64,000 bases of DNA from Competibacter_A sp002352125. GTDB lineage: Bacteria > Pseudomonadota > Gammaproteobacteria > Competibacterales > Competibacteraceae. Under the pieces are notes generated by a model. The model made no database searches and was not told the origin of the DNA. It saw nothing but the letters and a program-made list of their open reading frames with translations. The stretch is from positions 36,572 to 100,571 of the forward strand of contig DAOROA010000006.1 in the NCBI GenBank assembly GCA_035441325.1, in the 5' to 3' direction. This document shows, in pieces, positions 17,852-26,789 of this stretch. The first letter of the stretch is position 1. Each line of letters begins with the position of its first letter. Both the position numbers and the translations under genes were made by a program.

Positions 17852-19752
17852 CTGCCGGAACGCTCGCCGTGGAAGGTTTCAGGCCCGCTCGCATCGCTTT
17901 GGTCGGTCCGCCCAACAGCGGCAAAACCACCTTATTTAACACCCTGACCGGCGGCCGGCAAAAGACCGCCAACTACCCCGGCGTAACCGTCGAGCGCAAA
18001 AGCGGCTTATTGAAAACGCCGGCCGGCCACGCGGTCGAGGTGGTCGATCTGCCCGGCAGCTATAGCCTGCGCGCGCGCAGCCCCGACGAAGCCATCACTC
18101 GCGACGTCGTGCTGGGCCGGCAAGCGCAGGAAATCTTGCCGGATGCGTTGGTCTGCGTGACCGACGCCACCAATCTGGGCCAGCATTTGCGGTTATTGCT
18201 GGAATTGCGGCAATTGGGCCGACCGCTGATTCTGGTGCTCAACATGATGGACATCGCCCAGAAGCGCGGCTGTCAAATCAGCGTCGAAGCGTTGTCGCGG
18301 CAGTTGGGGATTCCGGTAGTCACCGCAGTAGCGATGCGCAAGAGTGGAGTGCGAGACCTGCTTGGCCAGATCGATGCGCTGTTGAACCAGCCCCCCGCCG
18401 CAGGCGGAGCTGTCGCGATCGACGATTGGGTGGAACCTTCGCCGGAAGCGATTCGCGCCTACCACCGGGAGGTGGAGCGTCTGGTGCGGGAAGCCGTTGT
18501 CCGCGAGGGTGCGCCGGAGCGTCTCACCCGGCAACTCGACCAGGTTTTGCTGCATCCGGTGGCGGGACCACTGATTTTGCTCGCCCTGCTGTTTCTGATG
18601 TTCCAGGCCGTGTTCAGTTGGGCGGAAGCGCCGATGGACTGGATCGACGGCGGCATGGCCGGATTGCAACAGTGGCTCTCCGCGCACATGGAGGAGAGCC
18701 TGCTCAAGAGCCTGCTGATCGACGGGATCGTCGCCGGCGTGGGCGGCGTGGTGATCTTTCTGCCGCAAATCCTGATTTTGTTCCTGTTCATTCTGCTGCT
18801 GGAAGATTCCGGTTACATGACCCGCGCCGCGTTCCTGATGGATCGGCTGATGAGCGCGGTCGGCTTGAACGGCCGCGCCTTCATCCCCTTGCTGTCCAGC
18901 TTCGCCTGTGCCATTCCCGGCATCATGGCGGCGCGCACCATCGCCCATCCGCTGGATCGCTTGGTCACGATCCTGATCGCGCCGCTGATGACCTGTTCGG
19001 CGCGGTTGCCGGTGTACGTTTTGCTGATCGCTGCCTTCGTGCCCGCCACCACCGTCTGGGGCGGAATCGGCTTGCAAGGTCTGGTCATGTTCGGCTTGTA
19101 TGCGACCGGCATCATCGGTGCGTTGGTGATGGCGGGCGTGTTGCGGTTGACCTTGCTGCGTGGTGGCCGGCAGCCCTTGCTGATGGAGTTGCCCAGCTAC
19201 AAATGGCCGAATCCGACCAACGTGCTGTTGGGCTTGTGGGAGCGCGCCAAGATCTTCATGCGCCGGATCGGTACGATCATCCTGAGCCTGATGGTGGTGT
19301 TGTGGTTTCTATCGACCTTTCCCGCTCCGCCGGCGGGGGCGACGGAACCGGCCATCTATTACAGCTTCGCCGGCCTGATCGGGCGCGGGTTGGAACCATT
19401 GCTGGCGCCAATCGGTTTCAATTGGCAAATCGCCATCGCCTTGGTGCCGGGTTTGGCGGCGCGCGAGGTGGCGGTGGCGGCGTTGAGCACCGTATACGCC
19501 CTGAGCGGCGACGAAGGCGCGGTCGCGGAAGCGCTGACTGCCACGCTGGCCCAGAACTGGACGCTGGCGACGGCGTTGGCCTTGTTGGCTTGGTACGTGT
19601 TCGCCCCGCAATGTCTGGCGACGCTGGCCGCTGTCCGCCGCGAGACCAACTCTTGGCGATGGGCGGCTTTCATGTTCGTCTATCTTATGACGCTAGCTTA
19701 CATCGCGGCCTTCGTCACCTATCGGGTGGCGCTGGCGCTGGGGGTCGGCTGA
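17848..19752 (+). CDS. feoB: Ferrous iron transporter FeoB
   Basis: FeoB imports Fe(II) through the inner membrane with a cytoplasmic G-protein domain. The 634-residue protein has G1 (GPPNSGKTTLFN), the G2 switch region (YPGVTVE), G3 (DLPGSYSL) and G4 (NMMD), then two Gate-type membrane halves from about residue 225. These include the conserved SSFACAIPGIMAAR and TCSARLPVYVLLIAAF segments, with their cysteines, and later PGLAAREVAVAALSTVYAL. It is shorter than E. coli FeoB (773 aa), as in the compact FeoB group. It overlaps feoA by 4 bp and is followed at once by a Cys-rich membrane peptide. Confidence 0.96.
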   Translation: MTAGTLAVEGFRPARIALVGPPNSGKTTLFNTLTGGRQKTANYPGVTVERKSGLLKTPAGHAVEVVDLPGSYSLRARSPDEAITRDVVLGRQAQEILPDALVCVTDATNLGQHLRLLLELRQLGRPLILVLNMMDIAQKRGCQISVEALSRQLGIPVVTAVAMRKSGVRDLLGQIDALLNQPPAAGGAVAIDDWVEPSPEAIRAYHREVERLVREAVVREGAPERLTRQLDQVLLHPVAGPLILLALLFLMFQAVFSWAEAPMDWIDGGMAGLQQWLSAHMEESLLKSLLIDGIVAGVGGVVIFLPQILILFLFILLLEDSGYMTRAAFLMDRLMSAVGLNGRAFIPLLSSFACAIPGIMAARTIAHPLDRLVTILIAPLMTCSARLPVYVLLIAAFVPATTVWGGIGLQGLVMFGLYATGIIGALVMAGVLRLTLLRGGRQPLLMELPSYKWPNPTNVLLGLWERAKIFMRRIGTIILSLMVVLWFLSTFPAPPAGATEPAIYYSFAGLIGRGLEPLLAPIGFNWQIAIALVPGLAAREVAVAALSTVYALSGDEGAVAEALTATLAQNWTLATALALLAWYVFAPQCLATLAAVRRETNSWRWAAFMFVYLMTLAYIAAFVTYRVALALGVG

Positions 19753-19753
19753 A

Positions 19754-19954
19754 ATGTGGCAGGATAGTTTGGCGTTGTTGATCGTGGTGATCGCCGCGGT
19801 GGCCTTGCTGCGCTCTTGGCTGCCGGCCGGTCTCTTTCGGTTCGGCGCGCGGCGGCGCGACGAGAGTTCGGCCGGGGGCGCGCCGCCCGACGGCGGTTGC
19901 GGCGGCTGCGCTTCGAATTCGTCCTGCGCCAAAATTCGGGTCAATAGATCGTGA
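19754..19954 (+). CDS. FeoB-associated Cys-rich membrane protein
   Basis: The 66-residue protein has one N-terminal transmembrane helix (about 4-25), a basic patch (RFGARRRDE) and a C-terminal cysteine cluster, GGCGGCASNSSC. This matches the small FeoB-associated Cys-rich family often encoded directly after feoB; it takes the place of FeoC and may bind iron or an Fe-S cluster. Its ATG lies one base after the feoB stop. The identification rests on architecture and context. Confidence 0.75.
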   Translation: MWQDSLALLIVVIAAVALLRSWLPAGLFRFGARRRDESSAGGAPPDGGCGGCASNSSCAKIRVNRS

Positions 19955-19971
19955 TGAGGCGAGAGGCGCAT

Positions 19972-20285
19972 TCATTTCAGGTGCTCCTCGATCCAGTCCC
20001 AGCGCTTGTCCTTGACCATCACGAACCGGCAGCGTCTCTCGGAAAGATTGGCCCATAATCCGCCGATCAGATGGTCATCTTCCGCAGCAGTCCAGCGATC
20101 CGCGCCTTTGTATTTGACGGCGAGAATGGAGCCGGGATCGTCTCCGGTTCCTGGCAACTGGCACAAAAAGTCAGGGTAGAAACGGCCGTCGGCTTTTTGC
20201 AGGAAGTAAGGAGCCACCCTCGCGCCGAACGAGATTGCGCACCCAGAACCGGATGCGCCCCTGCTGCGCCTGGATGTCCAGCCAG
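19972..20285 (-). pseudogene. C-terminal relic of a type III-like restriction/helicase subunit
   Basis: The distal frame reads FLQKADGRFYPDFLCQLPG, then ILAVKYKGADRWTAAED and LIGGLWANLSERRCRFVMV. This resembles the C-terminal nuclease part of type III (Res-type) restriction subunits with a YPDF...EYKG site. The acidic residue of the expected EYK is Lys here. The preceding segment, LDIQAQQGRIRFWVRNLVRREGG, is in another frame, so there is a frameshift near 20205-20212. Everything upstream is lost where the ISAs1 relic begins. No modification subunit is nearby. It is a dead remnant of a defence gene; the family call is from remembered patterns. Confidence 0.6.
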
Positions 20286-20286
20286 C

Positions 20287-20700
20287 AGGCGCATAGGCAA
20301 GGTCGAGCACCGGCTGCTCGATATTCTGGTCATCGCCATCTGTGCGGTGATTGCCTGCGCCGGGAGCTGACAGGACATTGCCCTGTATGGCCGCAGCAAG
20401 TTGCCGTGGTTGCGCTAGTTTCTCGCCTTACCCAACGGCATTCCTTCCCATGATACGTTCCGCCGCGTGTTCATGCTGATCGACCCGCAGGTTTTCGAGT
20501 CCTGATTTTACGAACTGGGTCGGCACGTTGGCCGCACCCGGCGAGCGAGAAGTCGTGGCCATCGACGGCAAGACGCTGCGCGGTTCGTTCGATCGCGGCC
20601 GGGAGCAATCACCGCTGCATGTGGTCAACGCCTGGGCCAGCGAGCGGCGTCTGGTGCTGGGCCAACGCCGCGTGGACAGCAAGTCCAACGAGATTGTTTC
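20287..20700 (+). mobile_element. Degenerate ISAs1-family transposase fragment
   Basis: Read through its lesions, the plus strand gives VEHRLLDILVIAICAVIA, LYGRSKLPWLR, LPNGIPSHDTFRRVFMLI and VVAIDGKTLRGSFDRG, the typical order of an ISAs1-type DDE transposase. Stop codons interrupt at 20368, 20416 and 20503, and a frameshift follows at about 20503-20508. The frame loses similarity after SNEI near 20690, so the C-terminal third is absent. No terminal inverted repeats or target duplication were identified. It lies against the truncated restriction relic and probably caused or followed that truncation. Confidence 0.8.
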
Positions 20701-20903
20701 CGGGGGGCGGGGAAGGCGAATTGGTGGCGGGCGTCCGATCCATGAACCGTTTCGATCCGGTCTTGCAAGTCGAGGGAAAAGTTTTCCTCGTGTAAATCAT
20801 TTTGAACCTTTGGCTAGTGACAGGGGAAGTAGGTAACAAGGGAACCGAGTATCGGCTCCCCCTCAAGTTTTTAACTCTATCCAAATTCACGAGGAGTCGA
20901 ACG

Positions 20904-21398
20904 ATGAACGGCAAATTGCGTATGCTGTTAGTTGCCTTGCCTTTGCTGGCAAGCGCCTATCAACCCGCCCACGCGACGGACGGCAAAACGCTCCCTGGTG
21001 CTGCCTGCCAACCACTGAGTAAGGATGCGTTGTTTTCCGTCAGCTCAACAGGAGTGCTGCTTAACACGAGTACTACTGCTTTCCTGACCGTTATCTGCCC
21101 GGTAGTGCGCGATACCATAGCGAATAACGGCATCAGTAGTGCTCAGGTTATGGCCATCGACAATAACATCGCCTCCAGCGTGAGCTGCACTCTGGATTCT
21201 CGCAGCACGAGCACCGGATTGGTCAGCAGCCGGACTGCAAACACCGTCGCTGGCACCAATCCGTCGCCGCAATCCTTATCTTACGCAGCCCTGTCCTCCA
21301 GCTCTGGCGGCTACTATATGTTCCGTTGCGCCATTCCCCCGCAGCAAGGATCAGGCTTTTCTGGAATCGCCATGTACAGGGTCGATGAAAACGACTAA
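20904..21398 (+). CDS. Hypothetical secreted protein
   Basis: The 164-residue protein has a clear Sec signal peptide (MNGKLRMLLVALPLLASA, cleavage probably after AHA at residue 25). The mature part is Ser/Thr-rich, with four cysteines that could form two disulfides (in GAACQP, VICPV, VSCTL and FRCAI). No family is recognised. A GAGGAG site precedes the ATG. It lies just downstream of the IS/restriction relics and 58 bp before another unknown anchored protein on the same strand, so the two may be expressed together. About 200 bp upstream of it holds no other gene. Confidence 0.65.
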   Translation: MNGKLRMLLVALPLLASAYQPAHATDGKTLPGAACQPLSKDALFSVSSTGVLLNTSTTAFLTVICPVVRDTIANNGISSAQVMAIDNNIASSVSCTLDSRSTSTGLVSSRTANTVAGTNPSPQSLSYAALSSSSGGYYMFRCAIPPQQGSGFSGIAMYRVDEND

Positions 21399-21456
21399 CC
21401 GTTGCTAGGTATGAGCGCCAAGGAAGGCGCTCGAAATCACGGTGGAGATAGCAAAA

Positions 21457-22191
21457 ATGTCAGTCATGCGCGCACTTGGTTGGAGCATGGGATTGACCGG
21501 ATTAGCCGGAGGGATTTTCTGGTTCGTGGAAGCCACGCCGCTAACGGCAGTCGGTTCCAAAGCAATAACAGAGTCTCCTCAAGCGCTCGGCGCGGCGCCA
21601 GGATTAGTCACCGCCGATGCCATGGCCCCTGCGTCTGAAAGCGACGTGGAAACTCGCTTGCAACGTCTGGAATCTCAAATGCAAGTTTTGATTGAACAAT
21701 CAAAAATTCAGCAGCAGAACGCGAACCGTTCGCACGAAGAGCTAACGCGTTTGACTCGCGCCCTGGAACAGGCTCGGAAGAATGTGACAGATGTGGTTGA
21801 AGATGAAAGCCAGCAAGCGGAACCACTCTCTCCTGAAGCCGGGCGGATGGCGGAAGCGGCTCAGATCGCCTTGCTTGATCGTCAAGTAAGCGCCGAGCGG
21901 GCTGATCCGCGTTGGAGCGAGCGGGCCGCCAATCAAATCCGAGCCACCATCATGGATGGCGGTTTTACCGGATTGGCGTTAGAAAGTGTCACCTGCCAAG
22001 CAACTCTGTGTCGGCTTGAAGTGGAGCATCGCAATTCAATGGCGCTGGATCAGTTTATCGGCGAATTTTTTGCCAGGCTAAGCTGGGATACCAACAGCTA
22101 CTCTCAAACCACGGTCCATGATGATGGTCGCGCTACCTTGGTGTTGTATATCGGCCGCGAAGGCTATGAGCTACCACAGCCCAATAGCTGA
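21457..22191 (+). CDS. Hypothetical membrane-anchored coiled-coil protein
   Basis: The 244-residue protein has an N-terminal hydrophobic helix (about 5-25) serving as signal anchor. A predicted coiled coil follows (about 65-110, rich in Glu/Gln/Leu, beginning VETRLQRLESQM), then a C-terminal globular domain with two nearby cysteines (VTCQATLCRLEVEH). The CxxxxxC arrangement in a likely periplasmic domain suggests a disulfide. The start at 21457 follows a GGAG site; the frame could also begin at a GTG at 21442. No family is recognised. Confidence 0.6.
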   Translation: MSVMRALGWSMGLTGLAGGIFWFVEATPLTAVGSKAITESPQALGAAPGLVTADAMAPASESDVETRLQRLESQMQVLIEQSKIQQQNANRSHEELTRLTRALEQARKNVTDVVEDESQQAEPLSPEAGRMAEAAQIALLDRQVSAERADPRWSERAANQIRATIMDGGFTGLALESVTCQATLCRLEVEHRNSMALDQFIGEFFARLSWDTNSYSQTTVHDDGRATLVLYIGREGYELPQPNS

Positions 22192-22516
22192 TGGGCGTAA
22201 CCAGTCGAGCGCGCCTCCGCTCAGGCGACCAGGCGGAGATGAGCGGATTTAGGTTTGAAGGAGATGTTGGCGTAGAGGCGCACCGTTTCGCTTTGGATGT
22301 AATGGTTCGTGAACGGCTCTCATTCGTCGTCGAGCGCCACGCAGCGGAGGTTCAACCGCTTACAAGTGTAGGTTTTTCCGTAAAGAGTAAGCGAGACATG
22401 AGGTTGCGGTAAAATAGCCGATAGGGGAATCGCCTGGCCAGCACGGCCATCGCGCCCATTGCATTCGCGCGCGCCGCGCCGTATACCCTCCTCATCCCGG
22501 TACAAGAGTTACGGCG
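22192..22516. other. Intergenic stretch with no recognised gene
   Basis: This 325-bp stretch lies between two plus-strand genes. Short open frames exist on both strands. A minus-strand frame near 22240-22420 reads like coding sequence interrupted by a stop, but it matches no family I recognise. No terminator with a T-run, tRNA or repeat was found. Confidence 0.4.
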
Positions 22517-24979
22517 ATGCCAACCCGTCATCTGCAGTACCTGTTCGATCCGGCCTCGGTCGCGCTGATCGGCGCCAGCGAGCGGCCCGGTTCGCTGGGT
22601 GCGGCGCTGACTCGCAACGTGCTGGATGGCGGTTTCGGGGGCGAACTGTTTCTGGTCAACCGCCGGCATCGACGCGTTCGAGGCATGCTGGCCTATCCGC
22701 ATCCGGCCGACCTACCGGGCGTGCCGGAACTGGTGATCGTCGCTACGCCGGCGCCGACCGTTCCCAAGCTGCTGGCCGAGCTGGGCCAGCGCGGGACGAA
22801 GGTTGCGGTGATCGCCACCCCTTCCGGCAGGCACGGCGCCGACGAGACCCGAGGCTTTCACCGCGCCCTGCGGGATGCGGCCCAACCGCACGGATTGCGG
22901 CTGCTGGGCCCGGACAGCCTCGGCATCGTCATGCCGCATCGTAGCCTCAACGCCTCGCTCGTCCATCTGCCACCCCGGCCCGGTCATCTGGCCCTGATCG
23001 CTCAATCGGGCGCGGTGTTGGCGCCGTTGATCGAATGGGCCACTGCCCAAGGTATCGGTTTCTCCCGCGTCGTCGCGCTGGGCGAGCGGGTCGATATCGA
23101 TTTTGGCGATTTGTTGGATTGGCTGGCCCACGATCCGGATACCCAGGCCATCCTGCTGTATCTGGAGACCCTGAAACAAGCCCGCCCGTTTCTGTCGGCG
23201 GCGCGGGTGGCGGCGCGAATCAAGCCAGTGCTGGCAGTGCGGGCCGGCCGGGGGGGCGATGCGGTTTCCCATCGAACCGATGCCATCTACGATGCCGCTT
23301 TTCGCCGGGCGGGGATGCTGCGGGTCGCATCCTTGCGAGAACTGTTCTGGGCCGCTGAAACTCTGGCGCTCGACCTGCCGGCGACCGGCGACCGGCTGGC
23401 GATTGTCGGCAACAGTCGAGGGTTGGGCTTGCTGGCCGCCGATACTCTGCTGGCAGAAGGTGGGCGCTTGGCCCGGTTCGGTCCGGCAGCCGTGGCGGCT
23501 TTGCGGCCGGTTTTATATCCAGGTGCCGTGCTCGATAATCCGCTCGATTTGGGCGGCGATGCCGGCCCGGCCCGGTTTGCCGCCACCTTGAACGTCTTGC
23601 TGGAAGAGCGGGATGTCGATGGCGTGCTGGTGCTGAACGCACCGAACGCGCTGATTCCATCCGAAGATACCGCTGCGGCGGTGATCGAAACCGTCGATCG
23701 ATTTCACGCTCGCAACGGTGGCCGACCAAGCGTATTGACCTGTTGGCTGGGAGCGGACAGCGTTCGCGCCGCCCGGCAACGGTTTCTGGAGCGGCGCATT
23801 CCGGCCTACGACACCCCCAACGACGCGATTCGAGCCTTCGTGCAACGCTGGCGCCACCAGCAAAACCGGATCGCGCTGATGGAGACGCCGCCCGACGTTC
23901 CGGAATTGTCCGGCACCAATCCAGCCGCTGCCCGGCACGTTCTCGAACGGGCGCTGGCAACGGGTCGCGATGCGCTGGATGCAGCCGAAACCGCTGCATT
24001 GTTGCAAGCCTACGGCATCGCGCTTGCCATGCCGGACATCGCCACGCCGGTTCGCGCCGCCGGTCCGGTGCCGCTGGAGCTGGCAATTCGCGCGGTCGTC
24101 GATCCGGTATTCGGTCCCGCGTTGCTGCTGGGGCCGGGCGGGAGAGCAGCCGTTCCGTTCGACGATACCGTTGCCGCCCTACCGCCGCTCAATCCGGTGT
24201 TGGCGCGCGAGATGATCGCGCACGCGTGGATTGATCGATTGCTGCGCAGCGCCGACGCCGGGACCAAGTTGCTGGATGAGGTCGTTTTGCTGCTGGTCAA
24301 GCTTTCGCAACTGATCGTGGATTTGGGCGAGGTGATCGAACTGGAATTGAACCCGGTGCTGGTGGGCGCCGCCGGTGTGACGGCGAGCGCGGCCCGGATC
24401 CGGATCGCAGCGGCCCAAGGCCCCGCTCACGAACGATTGGCCATCCGGCCTTATCCGCGCGAGCTGGAGGAAACCCTGCGGCTACCGGATGGTTCCACTT
24501 TGCTGGTCCGCCCGGTACGGCCGGAAGACGAACCGGCTTTCGTGGCCGGCTTCGCGCGGCTGACCACCGAGGACGTGCGGATGCGCTTCATGCATGTGGT
24601 CAAGAAATTGACCCACGACGAAGCGGCCCGGCTGACCCAGATCGACTACGACCGGGAAATGGCGCTGGTGGCATGGCGGCAGCGCCCTGGCCAAGCGCCG
24701 GCCAGTTGCGGGGTGGCCCGGCTCACCGGCGATCCCGACCGGGAGGAACGGGCCGAACTGGCCATCGTTCTGCTGCGGGAGGCGACCGGGATCGGGTTGA
24801 GCAGTTTGTTGTTGCGGCGGCTCGTCCAGTATGCCCGCGCCCGGGGTATTCGCGAGGTGTACGGCGAAATCCTGCGGGAGAACGAGCCGATGCTGGAGCT
24901 GTGCCGGGCGATGGGATTTACCGTCGAGGTCTGCCCGGACGACGCCGGGGTGATGATCGCCACGCTGCCGCTGGCCTGA
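22517..24979 (+). CDS. Pat/PatZ-like protein acetyltransferase with a deleted ATP-grasp region
   Basis: The 820-residue protein has the Pat architecture: an NDP-forming acyl-CoA synthetase-like part (about 1-650) fused to a C-terminal GNAT domain (about 654-820). GNAT features are intact: IDYDREMALVAW, the acidic residue in RAELAIVLL, and a Gly-rich acetyl-CoA loop, TGIGLSSLLLRRL. Two blocks are missing from the synthetase part. SHRTDAIYDAAF lacks the usual TGALAG loop. Near residues 512-518 the chain jumps from ATPVRAAG to PVPLELAIRAVVDPVFGP, skipping about 65 residues that normally carry the ATP-binding lysine and HKSDVGGV motif. Pat enzymes acetylate lysines of acyl-CoA synthetases. Allosteric sensing may be altered here. 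Confidence 0.85.
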   Translation: MPTRHLQYLFDPASVALIGASERPGSLGAALTRNVLDGGFGGELFLVNRRHRRVRGMLAYPHPADLPGVPELVIVATPAPTVPKLLAELGQRGTKVAVIATPSGRHGADETRGFHRALRDAAQPHGLRLLGPDSLGIVMPHRSLNASLVHLPPRPGHLALIAQSGAVLAPLIEWATAQGIGFSRVVALGERVDIDFGDLLDWLAHDPDTQAILLYLETLKQARPFLSAARVAARIKPVLAVRAGRGGDAVSHRTDAIYDAAFRRAGMLRVASLRELFWAAETLALDLPATGDRLAIVGNSRGLGLLAADTLLAEGGRLARFGPAAVAALRPVLYPGAVLDNPLDLGGDAGPARFAATLNVLLEERDVDGVLVLNAPNALIPSEDTAAAVIETVDRFHARNGGRPSVLTCWLGADSVRAARQRFLERRIPAYDTPNDAIRAFVQRWRHQQNRIALMETPPDVPELSGTNPAAARHVLERALATGRDALDAAETAALLQAYGIALAMPDIATPVRAAGPVPLELAIRAVVDPVFGPALLLGPGGRAAVPFDDTVAALPPLNPVLAREMIAHAWIDRLLRSADAGTKLLDEVVLLLVKLSQLIVDLGEVIELELNPVLVGAAGVTASAARIRIAAAQGPAHERLAIRPYPRELEETLRLPDGSTLLVRPVRPEDEPAFVAGFARLTTEDVRMRFMHVVKKLTHDEAARLTQIDYDREMALVAWRQRPGQAPASCGVARLTGDPDREERAELAIVLLREATGIGLSSLLLRRLVQYARARGIREVYGEILRENEPMLELCRAMGFTVEVCPDDAGVMIATLPLA

Positions 24980-25007
24980 ATGGCCCGGCGGCGCAAGGAG
25001 TCCGTCG

Positions 25008-25544
25008 CTAGAGTTGGAGCGCCAGCATCGCCAGCCCGGTTCCCAGCAGCGCTCCGGCCAGCACGTCGCTGGGATAGTGCAATCCCAGCACCATCCGCGA
25101 TAGCGCCACCAGCACCGTGAACGGGACCGCCAGCCAAGCCAACGCTGGATAGTGGTAGATCGCCACGATGCTGAACGACACGGCGTGCAAGGTGTGACCG
25201 GAGGGAAAACTGTATTCGTCCAGCGGTGCGACCGAAGTTCGGATCCGGTCGTGCCGGACGCAAGGCCGGGGTCGAGTCGTGCGGGATTTCAACCATTTGT
25301 ACAAGGCTAAGGCCACCGCGCCGGCCGCTAGCATCCGCGCCACCGCCGGCAGAGCCGCCTGTCCTTGAACGACGAGCAGAGCCAGCATCAGCGTGTACCA
25401 GAACACGCCATCGCCCAAGCGGCTGACCACCGCGAACAGCCGTTCCAGCTCCCGCCGGTGGCTGGCGCGGTTGAACCGTAGACACCAGGCTATATCGAGT
25501 TCCGCCAGCCGCCGCAGCGGCATCGTTTCGTGCGCCCTGTTCAT
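25008..25544 (-). CDS. PAP2-family membrane phosphatase
   Basis: The 178-residue inner-membrane protein has the three-part phosphatase signature: KSRTTRPRPC, SFPSGHT and SRMVLGLHYPSD. It is expected to dephosphorylate a lipid phosphate such as undecaprenyl pyrophosphate or phosphatidic acid at the periplasmic face. The start at 25544 follows a very strong GAGGAGG site and overlaps the upstream glycosyltransferase stop by 4 bp, so the two are translationally coupled. This suggests a shared role in glycolipid metabolism. Confidence 0.88.
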   Translation of the reverse strand: MNRAHETMPLRRLAELDIAWCLRFNRASHRRELERLFAVVSRLGDGVFWYTLMLALLVVQGQAALPAVARMLAAGAVALALYKWLKSRTTRPRPCVRHDRIRTSVAPLDEYSFPSGHTLHAVSFSIVAIYHYPALAWLAVPFTVLVALSRMVLGLHYPSDVLAGALLGTGLAMLALQL

Positions 25545-26719
25545 CGGATGACCTCCTCGTAACACTGTTCTAGCTGCTTGCAAATCTGCTCCCAGTCGAA
25601 GGCCATTACCGTCCGCCGGGCCGTTCGGCCCAAGGCGCGCGCCAGTTCCGGCTCCTCTGCGAGCCGGCGAACGGCCGAGATGAAGCCGGCGCGGTCACCG
25701 CACGATGCCAGCAAACCGCTTTGCCCGTGAACGATGTGCCGATGCGCAGCGGCGTAGTCGAACGCCACCACCGCCAAGCCGCTGGCCATCGCTTCCAGGG
25801 TGACGTTGCCGAAGGTTTCGGTCAGGCTGGGAAACAGAAAAAGGTCGGCCGAAGCGTAATGCGCGGCCAGATCAGCGCCGATGCGCACGCCGGGGAACAC
25901 GATTTCCGGATGGCGCGCTTGCAGCTTAGCGGCCAATGGTCCATCGCCCACCAGCACCAGCCGGGCCGTGGGACAGGCATCGCGCAACGCTCGATAGGCG
26001 TCCAGCGCGACGCGCAGATTTTTCTCGGCGGCCAGCCGGCCCACGTACAGCGCGACCGGATCGGTTGGCCCAGCACCCCAGCTCCGGCGTAAAGCCGGAT
26101 CGCGACGTTCCGGATCGAACAGCCGGGTGTCCACGCCGCGCGCCAGCACCCGCAGCCCGCCGAAACCCAGTTGCCGCAGCTCCGTTGCCAGCTCTTCGGT
26201 CGGCACCAAGGTACGGTCGGTTCGGTTATGGAAGCGGCGCAAATAGGCGACGATGGGCTTGGCCAGCAGGCCCGCCCCGTAATGCCGGCTGTAGGAATGA
26301 AAGTTGGTGTGAAAGCCAGAAAAGATTCGCAGGCCCAAGCGGCGGGCGGCGTCCAGCGCCGAACTACCCAAGGGACCTTCGGTAACGATATGCACCAAGT
26401 CGGGCGGGGTTTGGCGCCAGCACTGGCTCAGCCGTCCACCGGCGGGAAACCCCACGCGCAACTGCGGATAGAACGGGATGGGAAAGCCGGGCAGAGGCAG
26501 GATTTCCAGTCGCCCGTCCCGGCGGGAACAATCGCGGCTGTGCTGGCGTGGTCGAACGACTTGTACGGTATGGCCGCGCGCGAGCAGTCCATCGACGAGC
26601 CGGCCGATGGTCATGGCCACGCCGTTGATTTCGGGCGGGTAGGTTTCGGTGACCATGCTGATCCGTAACCGGCGCGATCCGGCGGTAACGGGAAACAGGG
26701 GAGTTATGGAGGCGATCAT
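25541..26719 (-). CDS. GT4-family glycosyltransferase
   Basis: The 392-residue GT-B enzyme has the N-terminal acceptor-side motif MVTETYPPEINGVAMTI and the C-terminal donor-binding motif SLTETFGNVTLEAMASGLAV, with the ExxxxxxxE pair. It resembles the group that includes mannosyl- and sulfoquinovosyl-transferases acting on lipid acceptors. An internal Met at residue 22 (MVTETYPPE) is a possible alternative start. It is coupled to the PAP2 gene by a 4-bp overlap. The sugar donor is unknown; GDP-mannose from the manC/manB operon would be one possibility. Confidence 0.87.
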   Translation of the reverse strand: MIASITPLFPVTAGSRRLRISMVTETYPPEINGVAMTIGRLVDGLLARGHTVQVVRPRQHSRDCSRRDGRLEILPLPGFPIPFYPQLRVGFPAGGRLSQCWRQTPPDLVHIVTEGPLGSSALDAARRLGLRIFSGFHTNFHSYSRHYGAGLLAKPIVAYLRRFHNRTDRTLVPTEELATELRQLGFGGLRVLARGVDTRLFDPERRDPALRRSWGAGPTDPVALYVGRLAAEKNLRVALDAYRALRDACPTARLVLVGDGPLAAKLQARHPEIVFPGVRIGADLAAHYASADLFLFPSLTETFGNVTLEAMASGLAVVAFDYAAAHRHIVHGQSGLLASCGDRAGFISAVRRLAEEPELARALGRTARRTVMAFDWEQICKQLEQCYEEVIR

Positions 26720-26789
26720 GCCGGCACTATGGCCGGCTTACGCGAAACCTTGATGAATGTGGCGTGATGATCCGATGACAGTCCGACGG

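Noticed and set aside
22240..22420. Minus-strand coding-like segments upstream of the Pat-like gene
   Set aside because: They are interrupted by a stop and match no recognisable family, so they are reported only as an unassigned intergenic stretch.
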